Origin: Clostridiales bacterium
GTDB lineage: Bacteria > Bacillota > Clostridia > Christensenellales > CAG-314
Direction of reading: 5' to 3'
Assembly (NCBI GenBank): GCA_022508305.1
Contig: JAFLVM010000002.1
Coordinates: 1 to 64,000 of the forward strand
DNA: 64,000 nucleotides
Positions within the stretch are counted from its first letter, which is position 1. Each line of letters opens with the position of its first letter. Below the pieces are notes generated by a model. It made no database searches. It was given only the letters and a program-made list of their open reading frames with translations, and was not told the DNA's origin. Positions 34,443 through 43,254 of the stretch are shown one piece after another. A program made the position numbers and the translations under genes.

Positions 34443-36074
34443 GTGAAAAGATTTTTAAGTATTTTGATTGCTCTCATACTTATTTTGAGCATGTTCTCAG
34501 TAACGGCCGTTGCTTTTGCCGAGGAGTTACCCGGCAGTACGGAACCGAGTGAGGGCGAAGACCAAGCTGAAGCGCGTGTTATTACGTTTCAACACGAAGC
34601 GTTTAAGACAACGGTATTTTTGCCACATCTGAAAAAGATCGTGATGAGCGACAAGTTTATGCTTGACGGCAAGATAAAAGACGGCGACAATGACGTCGTG
34701 TGGTACAAGAGCGCCAAGTTCCTTCACATGTTTTTTGATGGCATCAACTACATCGAACTCAAGGATGAAGCTAAGGGTGATGACGACGTTTGGGCGGATG
34801 ATACCACGTACAACCTTACGTACGATTACAATTTCGCCGCATCAGGAATAGTGGCAGGCGAGGGCGAAGAGCTTCCCAAAGAACCCGACGTTGCTCAGCA
34901 TCACGAAACCGAGCACGTAAAACTTGACAAAGCTCCGAAAATCGAAGGCTACAAGTTCTCGGGTTGGACGGTTAGTTGGGACGGCTGCGACGTAGTAGAG
35001 TTTACCAAGTTCAACAACTTCCCTGAAGATTTTGAGTTCAGCATGCCCGCAAAGGCCGTTACCGTTACTGCAAACTGGATCAAGCTTGATCCTAAGACAG
35101 AAGAGAAAGGCGATGACGACGCTGAAACTGCCGATGGCGAAGAGGAAGGCGACAAGAAAACGGAATACGTAGACGTTGAAGTTACCTTCTACGCAAACGA
35201 CGTAATCTATCTTATGTACTGCGGACCTGACGGCGACTACAACAAGGAAACGAAAGACTGGGATTACTGCGCGGTTGACAGCACCTTCAATTTGAGCACC
35301 GAAGGCGAATGGTGGTTCCGTTTTGCAGTGTTAGACGGCGTGAAAGTAAGCAAATCCGGCTACGACAAGGAACACATCATAGCAACAACCTACGACAACT
35401 TCCTTGAGCATTTGGACGACCCCGAATATTCAGACGAACAACTTGTTGAAATTGACTATACGTTGAAACTCTACGCTGACGACCAACTTCACCCCGTAGT
35501 CAAAAAGTCCAGTACGGCAACGGACAAGGAAGAAAGCGGCTTGACAGCCGGCGTAAAATTTACTATTTCTTCCAACTCACTGCTGACGGTAACTGACACA
35601 TCCTCTTGGTCTGCAACGTATGAAGTGTACAAAAAGGTTAGTGGCGAATGGGTGCTTATTTACGACAGCACGCGCGAAGTCGGCGAGAGAGTAGTTGACG
35701 AGAAATACGAAGATTGCATTTCCGACAGCGGCGTTATCACACCGCTCGAAAGCGACGTTGCAGATTATGCCGTTTACAAAATTGTATTTTCCGTTAAAGA
35801 CAACTACGGTTACTACGGTGTTTCCGAACTTGACGACAGTCAACCTTACAAGCCGGAAATTGAACTTAAGGTTGTATTGCCGGAAAAGGATCCCGGCGTA
35901 ACCCCCGTTGAGGTTTGGAAGATTGTTTTGTACGTAATTGCAGGACTTTCCGCAGTGGGTATCGTAGTACTTCTGTTCATCAAACCCAAACAACAAAAGG
36001 TTGACGACGGACGTTACAACGCAGAAGCAGACGCCGAAGGCGCAAGCGAAGCGGACGAAAGCGAACAAGAGTAA
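34443..36074 (+). CDS. Secreted surface protein with C-terminal membrane anchor
   Basis: 543 residues from GTG with CGGAGGA upstream. Signal peptide MKRFLSILIALILILSM to about AFA (residue 26). The outer part includes a module with GYKFSGWTV and VTANW, resembling InlB-type beta-grasp repeats; other parts are unassigned. One transmembrane helix (about 487-510) is followed by a positively charged KPKQQK stop and a very acidic cytoplasmic tail. The protein as a whole is rich in Asp/Glu/Lys. It may be a displayed binding protein; no catalytic motif seen. It has a consensus promoter and terminator of its own. Confidence 0.75.
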   Translation: MKRFLSILIALILILSMFSVTAVAFAEELPGSTEPSEGEDQAEARVITFQHEAFKTTVFLPHLKKIVMSDKFMLDGKIKDGDNDVVWYKSAKFLHMFFDGINYIELKDEAKGDDDVWADDTTYNLTYDYNFAASGIVAGEGEELPKEPDVAQHHETEHVKLDKAPKIEGYKFSGWTVSWDGCDVVEFTKFNNFPEDFEFSMPAKAVTVTANWIKLDPKTEEKGDDDAETADGEEEGDKKTEYVDVEVTFYANDVIYLMYCGPDGDYNKETKDWDYCAVDSTFNLSTEGEWWFRFAVLDGVKVSKSGYDKEHIIATTYDNFLEHLDDPEYSDEQLVEIDYTLKLYADDQLHPVVKKSSTATDKEESGLTAGVKFTISSNSLLTVTDTSSWSATYEVYKKVSGEWVLIYDSTREVGERVVDEKYEDCISDSGVITPLESDVADYAVYKIVFSVKDNYGYYGVSELDDSQPYKPEIELKVVLPEKDPGVTPVEVWKIVLYVIAGLSAVGIVVLLFIKPKQQKVDDGRYNAEADAEGASEADESEQE

Positions 36075-36110
36075 TTTCAACCAACGAAATTATAATTAAG
36101 TTAAAATCAG

Positions 36111-36142
36111 AACACTCCCTTAACAACGAGGGAGTGTTTTGT
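36111..36142 (+). terminator. Intrinsic terminator of the surface protein gene
   Basis: AACACTCCCT / AGGGAGTGTT perfect stem followed by TTGTTG. Confidence 0.85.
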
Positions 36143-36220
36143 TGTTGTGGGATTGGTCGTAACCACAAGTTTTATCTATGGCTTTATCAAGTTTACCAAT
36201 AACAAAACTTTTGCAGGTTC

Positions 36221-36249
36221 TTGCCTTAAAATGTATATTGTGTTATACT
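36221..36249 (+). promoter_or_regulatory. Sigma-A promoter of the Fe-S scaffold/GGGtGRT operon
   Basis: TTGCCT, 17 bp, TATACT, about 40 bases before the ATG. Confidence 0.7.
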
Positions 36250-36289
36250 TATATATAGTGTAAAAAAAACTTTGGAGGACATACAATCT

Positions 36290-36982
36290 ATGCAATATTC
36301 ACACGAAGTAGAATTGATGCAATGCGTTGCTAAGGGTTGCAATCACGGTCCCGCCCCCATTCCCGAGGAGGGCAAGTGGGTTGCCGTTAAGCAAATCAAC
36401 GAAATTAGCGGTCTTACGCACGGTTGCGGATGCTGCGCGCCTCAACAGGGCACCTGCAAGCTTACGTTGAACGTCAAAGACGGCGTAATTCAGGAAGCGC
36501 TTGTTGAAACGATAGGTTGCTCCGGCATGACTCACTCGGCGGCTATGGCTGCGGAAATTCTGCCCGGCAAGACAATCCTTGAGGCTCTCAACACCGACCT
36601 TGTTTGCGACGCTATCAACGTTGCAATGCGCGAGCTGTTCTTGCAAATCGTCTACGGACGTACGCAGTCGGCATTTTCCGACGACGGTCTGCCCATCGGA
36701 GCAGGACTTGAAGATCTCGGCAAGGGACTTCGTAGTCAAGTCGGTACAATGTACTCAACTAAGGTAAAGGGTCCCAGATACCTCGAAATGGCAGAAGGCT
36801 ACGTAACGCGTTTGGCTTTGGACAAAAATGGCGAAATCATCGGTTACGAATACGTCAATCTCGGCGTAATGATGAAACTTGTTTCCGAAGGCGTTTCGGC
36901 AAACGAGGCACTTGAAAAGGCAAAGAAACACTACGGTCGTTTTGAAAACGCCGCTAAATACATAGTTCCGCGTAACGAATAA
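36290..36982 (+). CDS. NifU-like iron-sulfur scaffold family protein
   Basis: 230 residues from the ATG after TTTGGAGG. HGCGCCAPQQGTCKLTLNVKDGVIQEALVETIGCSGMTHSAAMAAEILPGKTILEAL carries the strand-turn-Cys pattern of the NifU/IscU fold (IGCSG in place of GCG/GCA). Extra Cys-rich LMQCVAKGCNHGP and HGCGCC segments at the N-terminus are typical of the version paired with GGGtGRT proteins. It probably binds an Fe-S cluster or metal. It is followed 15 bases later by the GGGtGRT gene, a conserved pair in anaerobes whose substrate is unknown. Confidence 0.8.
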   Translation: MQYSHEVELMQCVAKGCNHGPAPIPEEGKWVAVKQINEISGLTHGCGCCAPQQGTCKLTLNVKDGVIQEALVETIGCSGMTHSAAMAAEILPGKTILEALNTDLVCDAINVAMRELFLQIVYGRTQSAFSDDGLPIGAGLEDLGKGLRSQVGTMYSTKVKGPRYLEMAEGYVTRLALDKNGEIIGYEYVNLGVMMKLVSEGVSANEALEKAKKHYGRFENAAKYIVPRNE

Positions 36983-36997
36983 GGGAGGACAGGGAAA

Positions 36998-37996
36998 ATG
37001 GCTATCAGATTTGAAGGTTATGAAAGAAGAATAGACAAAATCAACTCCGAACTTAAACAATACAAGCTCAAATCCCTCGAGGAAGCGCGCGAACTGTGCC
37101 TGAGCCACGGCGTAAACGTGGAAGAAATCGTAAAGGGCGTTCAGCCTATTGCATTTGAAAATGCAGTTTGGGCGTACACATTGGGTTGCGCAATCGCTTT
37201 CAAAAAGGGCGTAAAGACAGCTGCGGAAGTTTCCGAGTGCATCGGTCTCGGACTTCAAGCGTTTTGTATTCCGGGTAGCGTCGCTGACCAACGTAAGGTT
37301 GGTTTGGGACACGGTAACCTTGGAGCAATGTTGCTTAGAGAAGAAACAGACTGCTTTGCATTCCTTGCAGGTCACGAAAGCTTTGCCGCAGCAGAGGGCG
37401 CTATCGGTATTGCCCGCAACGCCAACAAGGCGCGCAAAAAGCCTCTCCGCGTAATTTTGAACGGTCTTGGCAAGGACGCAGCGTACATTATTTCTCGTAT
37501 TAACGGATTCACATATGTACAAACGCAGTATGATTACTACACGGGCGAACTGAAGATTGTCCGCGAGGTTGCATTCTCCGACGGCGAACGCGCAAAGGTT
37601 CGTTGCTACGGCGCAGACGACGTAAACGAAGGCGTAGCAATCATGCGCTTTGAAAAGGTAGACGTATCTATCACAGGTAACTCCACCAATCCCACCCGTT
37701 TCCAACACCCCGTTGCAGGTACCTACAAGAAGTGGTGTCAAGAAAACGGCAAAAACTACTTCTCCGTTGCAAGCGGCGGCGGCACGGGCAGAACTCTTCA
37801 CCCCGACAACGTTGCGGCAGGTCCTGCTTCCTACGGCATGACGGACACGCTCGGACGTATGCACAGTGACGCTCAATTTGCGGGCAGCAGCTCCGTTCCC
37901 GCTCACGTAGAGATGATGGGATTGATCGGTATGGGCAACAACCCCATGGTTGGCGCAACCGTTGCTTGCGCAGTGGCAGTTTCTTTGGCGAAATAG
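36998..37996 (+). CDS. GGGtGRT family protein
   Basis: 332 residues, with GGGAGG before the ATG. It contains the name-giving motif ASGGGTGRTLHPDNVAAGPASYG near residue 260, plus FCIPGSVADQRKVGLGHGNLGAML and GHESFAAAEGAIGIARNANKAR. The family is conserved among anaerobic Firmicutes, and no enzymatic activity is known to me. The Gly-rich motif suggests nucleotide or phosphate binding, and the fixed neighbour is a NifU-like protein, so a role in metal-cluster delivery or a related anaerobic process is plausible but unproven. Confidence 0.9.
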   Translation: MAIRFEGYERRIDKINSELKQYKLKSLEEARELCLSHGVNVEEIVKGVQPIAFENAVWAYTLGCAIAFKKGVKTAAEVSECIGLGLQAFCIPGSVADQRKVGLGHGNLGAMLLREETDCFAFLAGHESFAAAEGAIGIARNANKARKKPLRVILNGLGKDAAYIISRINGFTYVQTQYDYYTGELKIVREVAFSDGERAKVRCYGADDVNEGVAIMRFEKVDVSITGNSTNPTRFQHPVAGTYKKWCQENGKNYFSVASGGGTGRTLHPDNVAAGPASYGMTDTLGRMHSDAQFAGSSSVPAHVEMMGLIGMGNNPMVGATVACAVAVSLAK

Positions 37997-38030
37997 GCAC
38001 AATCAATAACAAACAAAATAATCAAAAATC

Positions 38031-38057
38031 CTTGACGATTCGTCAAGGTTTTTTTAT
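38031..38057 (+). terminator. Intrinsic terminator of the GGGtGRT operon
   Basis: CCTTGACGA / TCGTCAAGG perfect stem followed by seven T. Confidence 0.92.
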
Positions 38058-38130
38058 AGAAAAGTTGGGTTTATTTAATTGTCACAACGTACAGGTTTGG
38101 TTTGTAGTTACTAAGTTTCGATATTGGCTC

Positions 38131-38159
38131 TTGACTGCTTGTCCATATTGTAATATAAT
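38131..38159 (+). promoter_or_regulatory. Sigma-A promoter of pepF
   Basis: TTGACT, 17 bp, consensus TATAAT. Confidence 0.8.
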
Positions 38160-38239
38160 GTATATAGCAAAATTTGCATATTTGCGTTTTGCCGACTGCT
38201 TTTACAGGCAAAACTAAACATCAGTAAAGGAGAAATATT

Positions 38240-40024
38240 ATGAGTTACACAAAACGTAGTGAAATCCCCGAAAAATACAAGTGGAATTTGGGCGACATTT
38301 TCCCGACGCCCGCCGATTGGGAAAAGGCGTTCGTTGAAATGTCCGAGGAATACAAAAAGCTCGTTGCCTACCAAGGAAAATTGGGCGAGCGCGACACGTT
38401 ACTTGAGTTTTTGAAGCTGTCGGACGAAATTGATTTGAAGTTTGAAAAGCTGTACGGCTACGCTCACATGGACTACGACACGGACATTCAAGATCCCGAG
38501 CGTCAGATGCGCTATTCCAAAATTCACGGCTTGCTGACAAAATACAGCGAGGCGTTGGCGTTTGTTTCGCCGGAATTGTCCTCTCTGTCCGACGCGCGCT
38601 TGAAAGAGTTTATCGCAGACCCCGATTTTTCCGACTATGACGTGCAACTGACTAACCTTTTGAAGGGTAAAAAGCACATTTTGTCCGAGGCGGAAGAAAA
38701 GCTGCTTGCAGGCGTTGGCGCGTTTAGCGGACAGTTCCACGAAGTGTTCAACCGTCTTGACAGCGGCGACATCAAGTTTGAGCAAATAACCGTAGACGGC
38801 AAAAAAGTGCAGCTCGGTCACGGCGCCTATTCGATGTTGCTTCAGCACAAGGATCAAAAGGTACGCAAAAAGGCGTTTACCACCTACTACAAATCGTATA
38901 TCGAAAAAATCAACACCCTTGCAGGACTGTACGAAGGCAGTGTGAAGAACGACTGCTTCTCAGCTAAGGCTCGTAACTTCGACAGCGCAATGGAAAAGGC
39001 GCTATTCTACGAGCAAGTAGACAAAAAGGTGTACGACAACCTCATCAAGTGCATGCACCGTAGCTTCAAGCCTCTGCACAGGTACATTGCTCTTAGAAAG
39101 CGTTTGATGGGCGTAAAAACACTAAATATGTACGACCTGTACGTGCCCATTTTCGAAAACGCCGACATTTCCTGCGAATACGAAGAGGCATGCGAGCTTG
39201 TCAAGAAGGGCTTGGCTCCTCTCGGCAAGGACTACTTGGACGTAGTGGAAGAAGCGTTCAACAACCGTTGGATTGACGTATGCGAAACTCCCACCAAGCG
39301 TAGCGGCGCGTACTCAAGCGGTGTGTCAGGCGTTCACCCCTACATGCTGTTGAATTACCAAAAGACCACTCACGACATCTTCACTATCGCGCACGAAATG
39401 GGTCACTCCATGCACACCTACTACAGCTGCAAGGCTCAACCGTTTGCAAAAGAGGGCTACAAGATTTTCGTAGCAGAGGTCGCGTCTACTTGTAACGAGG
39501 TGCTACTGCTCAAGTATTTGCTTGGTACAGTTAAGGATGCCAACGTGAAAAAATATTTGCTTTCCTACTACCTCGATATGTTGCGTACCACAATGTACCG
39601 TCAGGCGATGTTTGCCGAGTTCGAACAAATCTCTCACGCGCTTGTAGAGAGCGGACAACCCTTGACAGCCGACGTTATGTGTCAAAAGTATCTTGAACTC
39701 AACAAGATGTACTACGGCAGATCGGTAAAGCACAACGACGAAATCAAGTACGAATGGGCGCGTATCCCTCACTTCTACCGCGCGTTCTACGTTTACAAGT
39801 ATGCAACTGGTATCATTTCCGCAGTGTGCATCGCCGAAAAGATTTTGAAGGAAGGCGCTCCCGCAGTGGAAAGCTACAAGAAGTTCCTTTCCCTCGGCGG
39901 TTCCATGGACCCCGTGTCCGAACTCAAGGTTGCAGGCGTAGACCTCATGAGCCGTGAACCTTTCGACATCGTTGCTAAGTCCTTCCAAGATACGTTGAGC
40001 GAACTTGAAGAGCTTACGAAGTAG
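38240..40024 (+). CDS. pepF: Oligoendopeptidase F, M3 family metallopeptidase
   Basis: 594 residues, the usual length. The zinc motif IAHEMGHSMHTYYS is at about residue 387, with the third ligand Glu in FVAEVASTCNEVLLL. The N-terminal EIPEKYKWNLGDIFPT is the classic PepF opening, and YKYATGIISAVCIAEKIL near the end is also typical. It cleaves short peptides (about 7-17 residues) in the cytoplasm for amino-acid salvage. AAAGGAG lies before the ATG; it is monocistronic with a consensus promoter and a palindromic terminator. Confidence 0.96.
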   Translation: MSYTKRSEIPEKYKWNLGDIFPTPADWEKAFVEMSEEYKKLVAYQGKLGERDTLLEFLKLSDEIDLKFEKLYGYAHMDYDTDIQDPERQMRYSKIHGLLTKYSEALAFVSPELSSLSDARLKEFIADPDFSDYDVQLTNLLKGKKHILSEAEEKLLAGVGAFSGQFHEVFNRLDSGDIKFEQITVDGKKVQLGHGAYSMLLQHKDQKVRKKAFTTYYKSYIEKINTLAGLYEGSVKNDCFSAKARNFDSAMEKALFYEQVDKKVYDNLIKCMHRSFKPLHRYIALRKRLMGVKTLNMYDLYVPIFENADISCEYEEACELVKKGLAPLGKDYLDVVEEAFNNRWIDVCETPTKRSGAYSSGVSGVHPYMLLNYQKTTHDIFTIAHEMGHSMHTYYSCKAQPFAKEGYKIFVAEVASTCNEVLLLKYLLGTVKDANVKKYLLSYYLDMLRTTMYRQAMFAEFEQISHALVESGQPLTADVMCQKYLELNKMYYGRSVKHNDEIKYEWARIPHFYRAFYVYKYATGIISAVCIAEKILKEGAPAVESYKKFLSLGGSMDPVSELKVAGVDLMSREPFDIVAKSFQDTLSELEELTK

Positions 40025-40075
40025 TTTTAGAACGTACTTGTCGTAACAACAATTTAACAAAATTTCAAAAAACCT

Positions 40076-40117
40076 CACCCCATATCAGCTTTTTTGCGAT
40101 ATGGGGTGGATTTTTTT
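40076..40117 (+). terminator. Full CACCCCAT/ATGGGGTG palindrome acting as pepF terminator
   Basis: CACCCCATATC / GATATGGGGTG type arms, T-rich loop, then GGATTTTTTT. The rest of the 270-bp gap before the next gene holds only that gene's promoter. Confidence 0.85.
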
Positions 40118-40236
40118 AATATTTAACTTAAGTGTTTGCTGTTATCAATGGCGTTTTGTACAGAGTTTAGTTTGTACGACGTTTAGACCGAAATTCGGCT
40201 ACTTCAATGTCCTCAATAGTTTTTAGCGGTTTGGTA

Positions 40237-40265
40237 TTGAAACTTCTATTGTATTATGATAAAAT
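40237..40265 (+). promoter_or_regulatory. Sigma-A promoter of the MFS transporter
   Basis: TTGAAA, 17 bp, TAAAAT. Confidence 0.65.
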
Positions 40266-40294
40266 AAATTATATATTTTAACAGGAGAACCCGT

Positions 40295-41809
40295 ATGGCA
40301 GATTTAGTTGTAAAGAAATCTAACAAACTTGGCGCAAAGGTGTGGCTGTCCATCGTCATTTTCGGACTTATGGGTCAGATTGCCTGGATGGTGGAAAATA
40401 TGTATTTTTCCACCTACATTCAAAAGCAGATTACACCCGAAAGCTGGGCAACCAGCGCAACCGTTGCGGCAAGCGCGGTGGTAGCGGCTCTCGTCACCAT
40501 TTTCGGCGGCGTGCTGTCGGACAGACTCGGTAAGCGCAAGGTGTTCATATCTTGGGGCTACATTGCTTGGGGCGTAGTCACCGCAAGCTTTGCCCTGTTT
40601 GAGCTTAGCGACTTTGACAAGCTTAGCATAGTTGTCGCCGTAACGCTGTTTGTAATCATGGACTGCGTGATGACCGTGTTCGGCTCACTAAGTAACGACG
40701 CGGCGTTTTCCAGCTGGGTTACCGACGTTACGGACATTACAAACCGCGGCTTTGTGGACGTAATTTTGTCCATTATGCCGGTGGCTGCGCTCATGATAAT
40801 ATTCGTCGGCTTCAACGGCTTGACGGAAAACGGACATTGGGATTTGTTCTTCATCATTCTCGGCGGAATGACTGCGCTGGCAGGTGTGCTCGGTCTGTTC
40901 TTGCTAAAGGACAGCCCCAAGCTCAAGCCTGACAGGTCGGGCAAGTACATGCAAGAGGTCGTGTACGGTTTCACGCCCAAGAATATCAAAAAACACAAGA
41001 TGATTTACATCTGCCTCATCGGTATGATGCTGTCAGGTCTCGCTATGCAGCTGTGGCAGCCCTACATGATAATGATTTTGCAGTACACCTTGGGCTTTGA
41101 CGTTGCAGGAGGCGGTTTCGTTGTTCCTCTTGCCGCGGTAATTCTGCTTTCCGCTGCGGTTGCCGTGGTGGGTGGCAAACTCATGGACAAGTACGGCAAG
41201 GACAAGCTGTTCTATCCCGTTGCTGCGGCAGGCGTAGTGGGCGGACTGTTGGTGTATCTCATCAAGTTCGTCAACAACAATATGATTGCCACCTACATTC
41301 TGTTTATCGTAGGCGGAACGCTCGTTGAAAGCGCCTCATTGCTTGCGGCAGGACTTTTCAACGCCACCGCGCGCGACTACACCCCGTCGGAAAAGGCAGG
41401 CTGCTTCCAAGGCGTAAGAATAGTAATTTTCGTAATGTTGCCAATGATAATTGCAAGCATATTCTGCCCCCTCATTATCAACGGATTCGGACCAAAAGTG
41501 GGCGAGTTTGTGGACGGCGTTGCGCACGCTCCTGCGGCAGGATACTTCGACATTCCGTCTAACTCCGGTTACGAAGTGGGTTCTCACGTATACCCCTTCG
41601 AACTGTTCCTGTTTGCGGCGATTGTCGCGGCGTTGATGTTCATACCCACTTACTTCGTTCATCGCGAAAACAAAAAATTCCGCGCCGAAAAACTTGCTGA
41701 AATCCACGCAGACGTCAAGGAAATTGGCAATGCGGTAGAAGACGCGCAAGCAGTGGAACAGGAAAATTCCTCCGATGACGGTGACGACGAAATTGATACA
41801 AATAAATAA
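40295..41809 (+). CDS. Major facilitator superfamily transporter
   Basis: 504 residues with about twelve membrane helices. The helix 2-3 loop FGGVLSDRLGKRKVFISWGY is the MFS motif A (GxLxDRxGRR), and a second-half counterpart VVGGKLMDKYGKDKLFYPV lies near residue 292. The general layout resembles sugar-cation symporter-like (GPH/SLC45) carriers, but the substrate cannot be read. The C-terminal cytoplasmic tail is acidic (SSDDGDDEIDTNK). GGAG precedes the ATG. Its own promoter and terminator make it a single-gene unit in the inner membrane. Confidence 0.88.
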   Translation: MADLVVKKSNKLGAKVWLSIVIFGLMGQIAWMVENMYFSTYIQKQITPESWATSATVAASAVVAALVTIFGGVLSDRLGKRKVFISWGYIAWGVVTASFALFELSDFDKLSIVVAVTLFVIMDCVMTVFGSLSNDAAFSSWVTDVTDITNRGFVDVILSIMPVAALMIIFVGFNGLTENGHWDLFFIILGGMTALAGVLGLFLLKDSPKLKPDRSGKYMQEVVYGFTPKNIKKHKMIYICLIGMMLSGLAMQLWQPYMIMILQYTLGFDVAGGGFVVPLAAVILLSAAVAVVGGKLMDKYGKDKLFYPVAAAGVVGGLLVYLIKFVNNNMIATYILFIVGGTLVESASLLAAGLFNATARDYTPSEKAGCFQGVRIVIFVMLPMIIASIFCPLIINGFGPKVGEFVDGVAHAPAAGYFDIPSNSGYEVGSHVYPFELFLFAAIVAALMFIPTYFVHRENKKFRAEKLAEIHADVKEIGNAVEDAQAVEQENSSDDGDDEIDTNK

Positions 41810-41847
41810 TCGTCTAAAATTTGATTAAAATAAAAATATGAAAAAAA

Positions 41848-41890
41848 CACCCCATCTGCATATTTTTGCTGCAAATGGGGTGAAAAATTA
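41848..41890 (+). terminator. CACCCCAT/ATGGGGTG palindrome after the MFS gene
   Basis: CACCCCATCTGCA / TGCAAATGGGGTG arms with two central mismatches, then AAAAATT; the T-run is poor. Confidence 0.65.
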
Positions 41891-41907
41891 AACAAAGGTG
41901 AAAGGAA

Positions 41908-43176
41908 TTGAAAATAAAGGTTAAACAATTACCCTACAGTCAGGTTTTAGCTTTGCCAAAGGAAAAGCCCGTCACACCCAAGCGTCCAAGCAGGTTTTTG
42001 CGTTGTTTGGTAAACGTCATTTGCGCAAGCGAACTTAAAAAGCTGCATTTTAGCTGGGCGAAAAAGGGCATGGAGAACTTTGACAAAAAACAACCCTGTC
42101 TGTACCTTATGAATCATTCGTGTTTTCTCGACTTGAAGATTGCGCAACGTATAATTCCGCAACGGTTCAACATAGTCACCACAAACGACGCGTTCGTAGG
42201 ACAAAGAGGATTGCTTAGTAGTTTAGGTTGCGTACCCACCGCCAAATTCGTTACCGACACAGCGATTGTACGCAAAATGAAGTACTGCTTTGACAAACTC
42301 AAAACGTCCGTACTCATGTTCCCCGAGGCAAGCTACTCATTTGACGGTACAGCAACGACGTTGCCCTACGGTTTGGGTAAATGTATTAAGATGTTCAAGG
42401 TGCCGGTGGTTATGATAACGACGCGCGGGGCATTTTTGCGTGACCCATTGTACAACGGACTGCAACTGCGACAAGTGGACGTGTCCGCGACAATGGAGTA
42501 CACGCTTTCGCCCGAGCAGATTGCCACAATGTCGGTAGAGCAAATAAATGAACATATCAGCAAGTGTTTTTCCTTTGATAATTTCCGTTATCAACAGGAA
42601 AAGGGCGTGATAATTGACGAACCTTTCCGCGCGGATCACCTCGAACGCGTACTGTACAAGTGTCCTCACTGTCACACCGAAGGACAAATGAAAGGTAAAG
42701 GAACAACGCTTACTTGCCACGCCTGCGGCAAGACTTACGAGCTTACCGAGCAGGGCTTTATGCGAGCAACAAGCGGCGAGACGGAAATAGAGCACGTTCC
42801 CGATTGGTACCGCTGGGAAAGAGACTGCGTACGCAAGGAAATTGAGGACGGCTCGTATTTACTGGACGTAGACGTTGACGTAATAGTACTCAAGGGAACC
42901 AAAGCGGTGTACCGTATTGGGCAAGGTCACCTAACGCACGACGTAGGCGGTTTCCATTTGGTTACGGCAGACGGGCAACTTGATTACTATCAACCCTCCA
43001 AGCTGTCGTACAGCCTGTACGCCGACTATCTTTGGTACGAAATAGGCGACGTAATTTCCATTGGCGGCAACGACATGCTTTACTACTGTTTCCCGAAGGA
43101 CAAAAACGTAGCCGTTGCCAAAGCAAGACTTGCGACGGAAGAAATATTCAAGCTGTTACCAAACACGCGCAAGTAA
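41908..43176 (+). CDS. Lysophospholipid acyltransferase-like protein with C-terminal zinc ribbon
   Basis: 422 residues from TTG; GGTGAAAGG lies before it and no ATG fits better. NHSCFLD (about 69-75) is the HX4D catalytic motif of PlsC-type acyltransferases, and FPEASYSFDG (about 139) the EGTR-equivalent acceptor region. After about residue 245 a zinc ribbon CPHC...CHAC appears, followed by a beta-rich domain ending in TEEIFKLLPNTRK. The family transfers acyl chains to lysophosphatidate or similar lipids at the membrane. The zinc ribbon plus C-terminal domain is not part of standard PlsC; its job is unknown. Confidence 0.8.
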   Translation: MKIKVKQLPYSQVLALPKEKPVTPKRPSRFLRCLVNVICASELKKLHFSWAKKGMENFDKKQPCLYLMNHSCFLDLKIAQRIIPQRFNIVTTNDAFVGQRGLLSSLGCVPTAKFVTDTAIVRKMKYCFDKLKTSVLMFPEASYSFDGTATTLPYGLGKCIKMFKVPVVMITTRGAFLRDPLYNGLQLRQVDVSATMEYTLSPEQIATMSVEQINEHISKCFSFDNFRYQQEKGVIIDEPFRADHLERVLYKCPHCHTEGQMKGKGTTLTCHACGKTYELTEQGFMRATSGETEIEHVPDWYRWERDCVRKEIEDGSYLLDVDVDVIVLKGTKAVYRIGQGHLTHDVGGFHLVTADGQLDYYQPSKLSYSLYADYLWYEIGDVISIGGNDMLYYCFPKDKNVAVAKARLATEEIFKLLPNTRK

Positions 43177-43200
43177 ATACAGATTGAAAACAAAAAAATC

Positions 43201-43240
43201 GCACCCCATGTTGCATTTTTCTGCATATGGGGTGCGTTTT
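43201..43240. terminator. CACCCCAT/ATGGGGTG palindrome as bidirectional terminator
   Basis: GCACCCCATGTTGCA / TGCATATGGGGTGC arms, T-rich loop; A-run before and GTTTTTA after serve the acyltransferase and tex genes. Confidence 0.85.
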
Positions 43241-43254
43241 TATATACTTTTATA

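Noticed and set aside
36755..38002. Long open frame on the minus strand opposite the GGGtGRT operon
   Set aside because: Shadow of two well-recognised + strand proteins, with no family features of its own.
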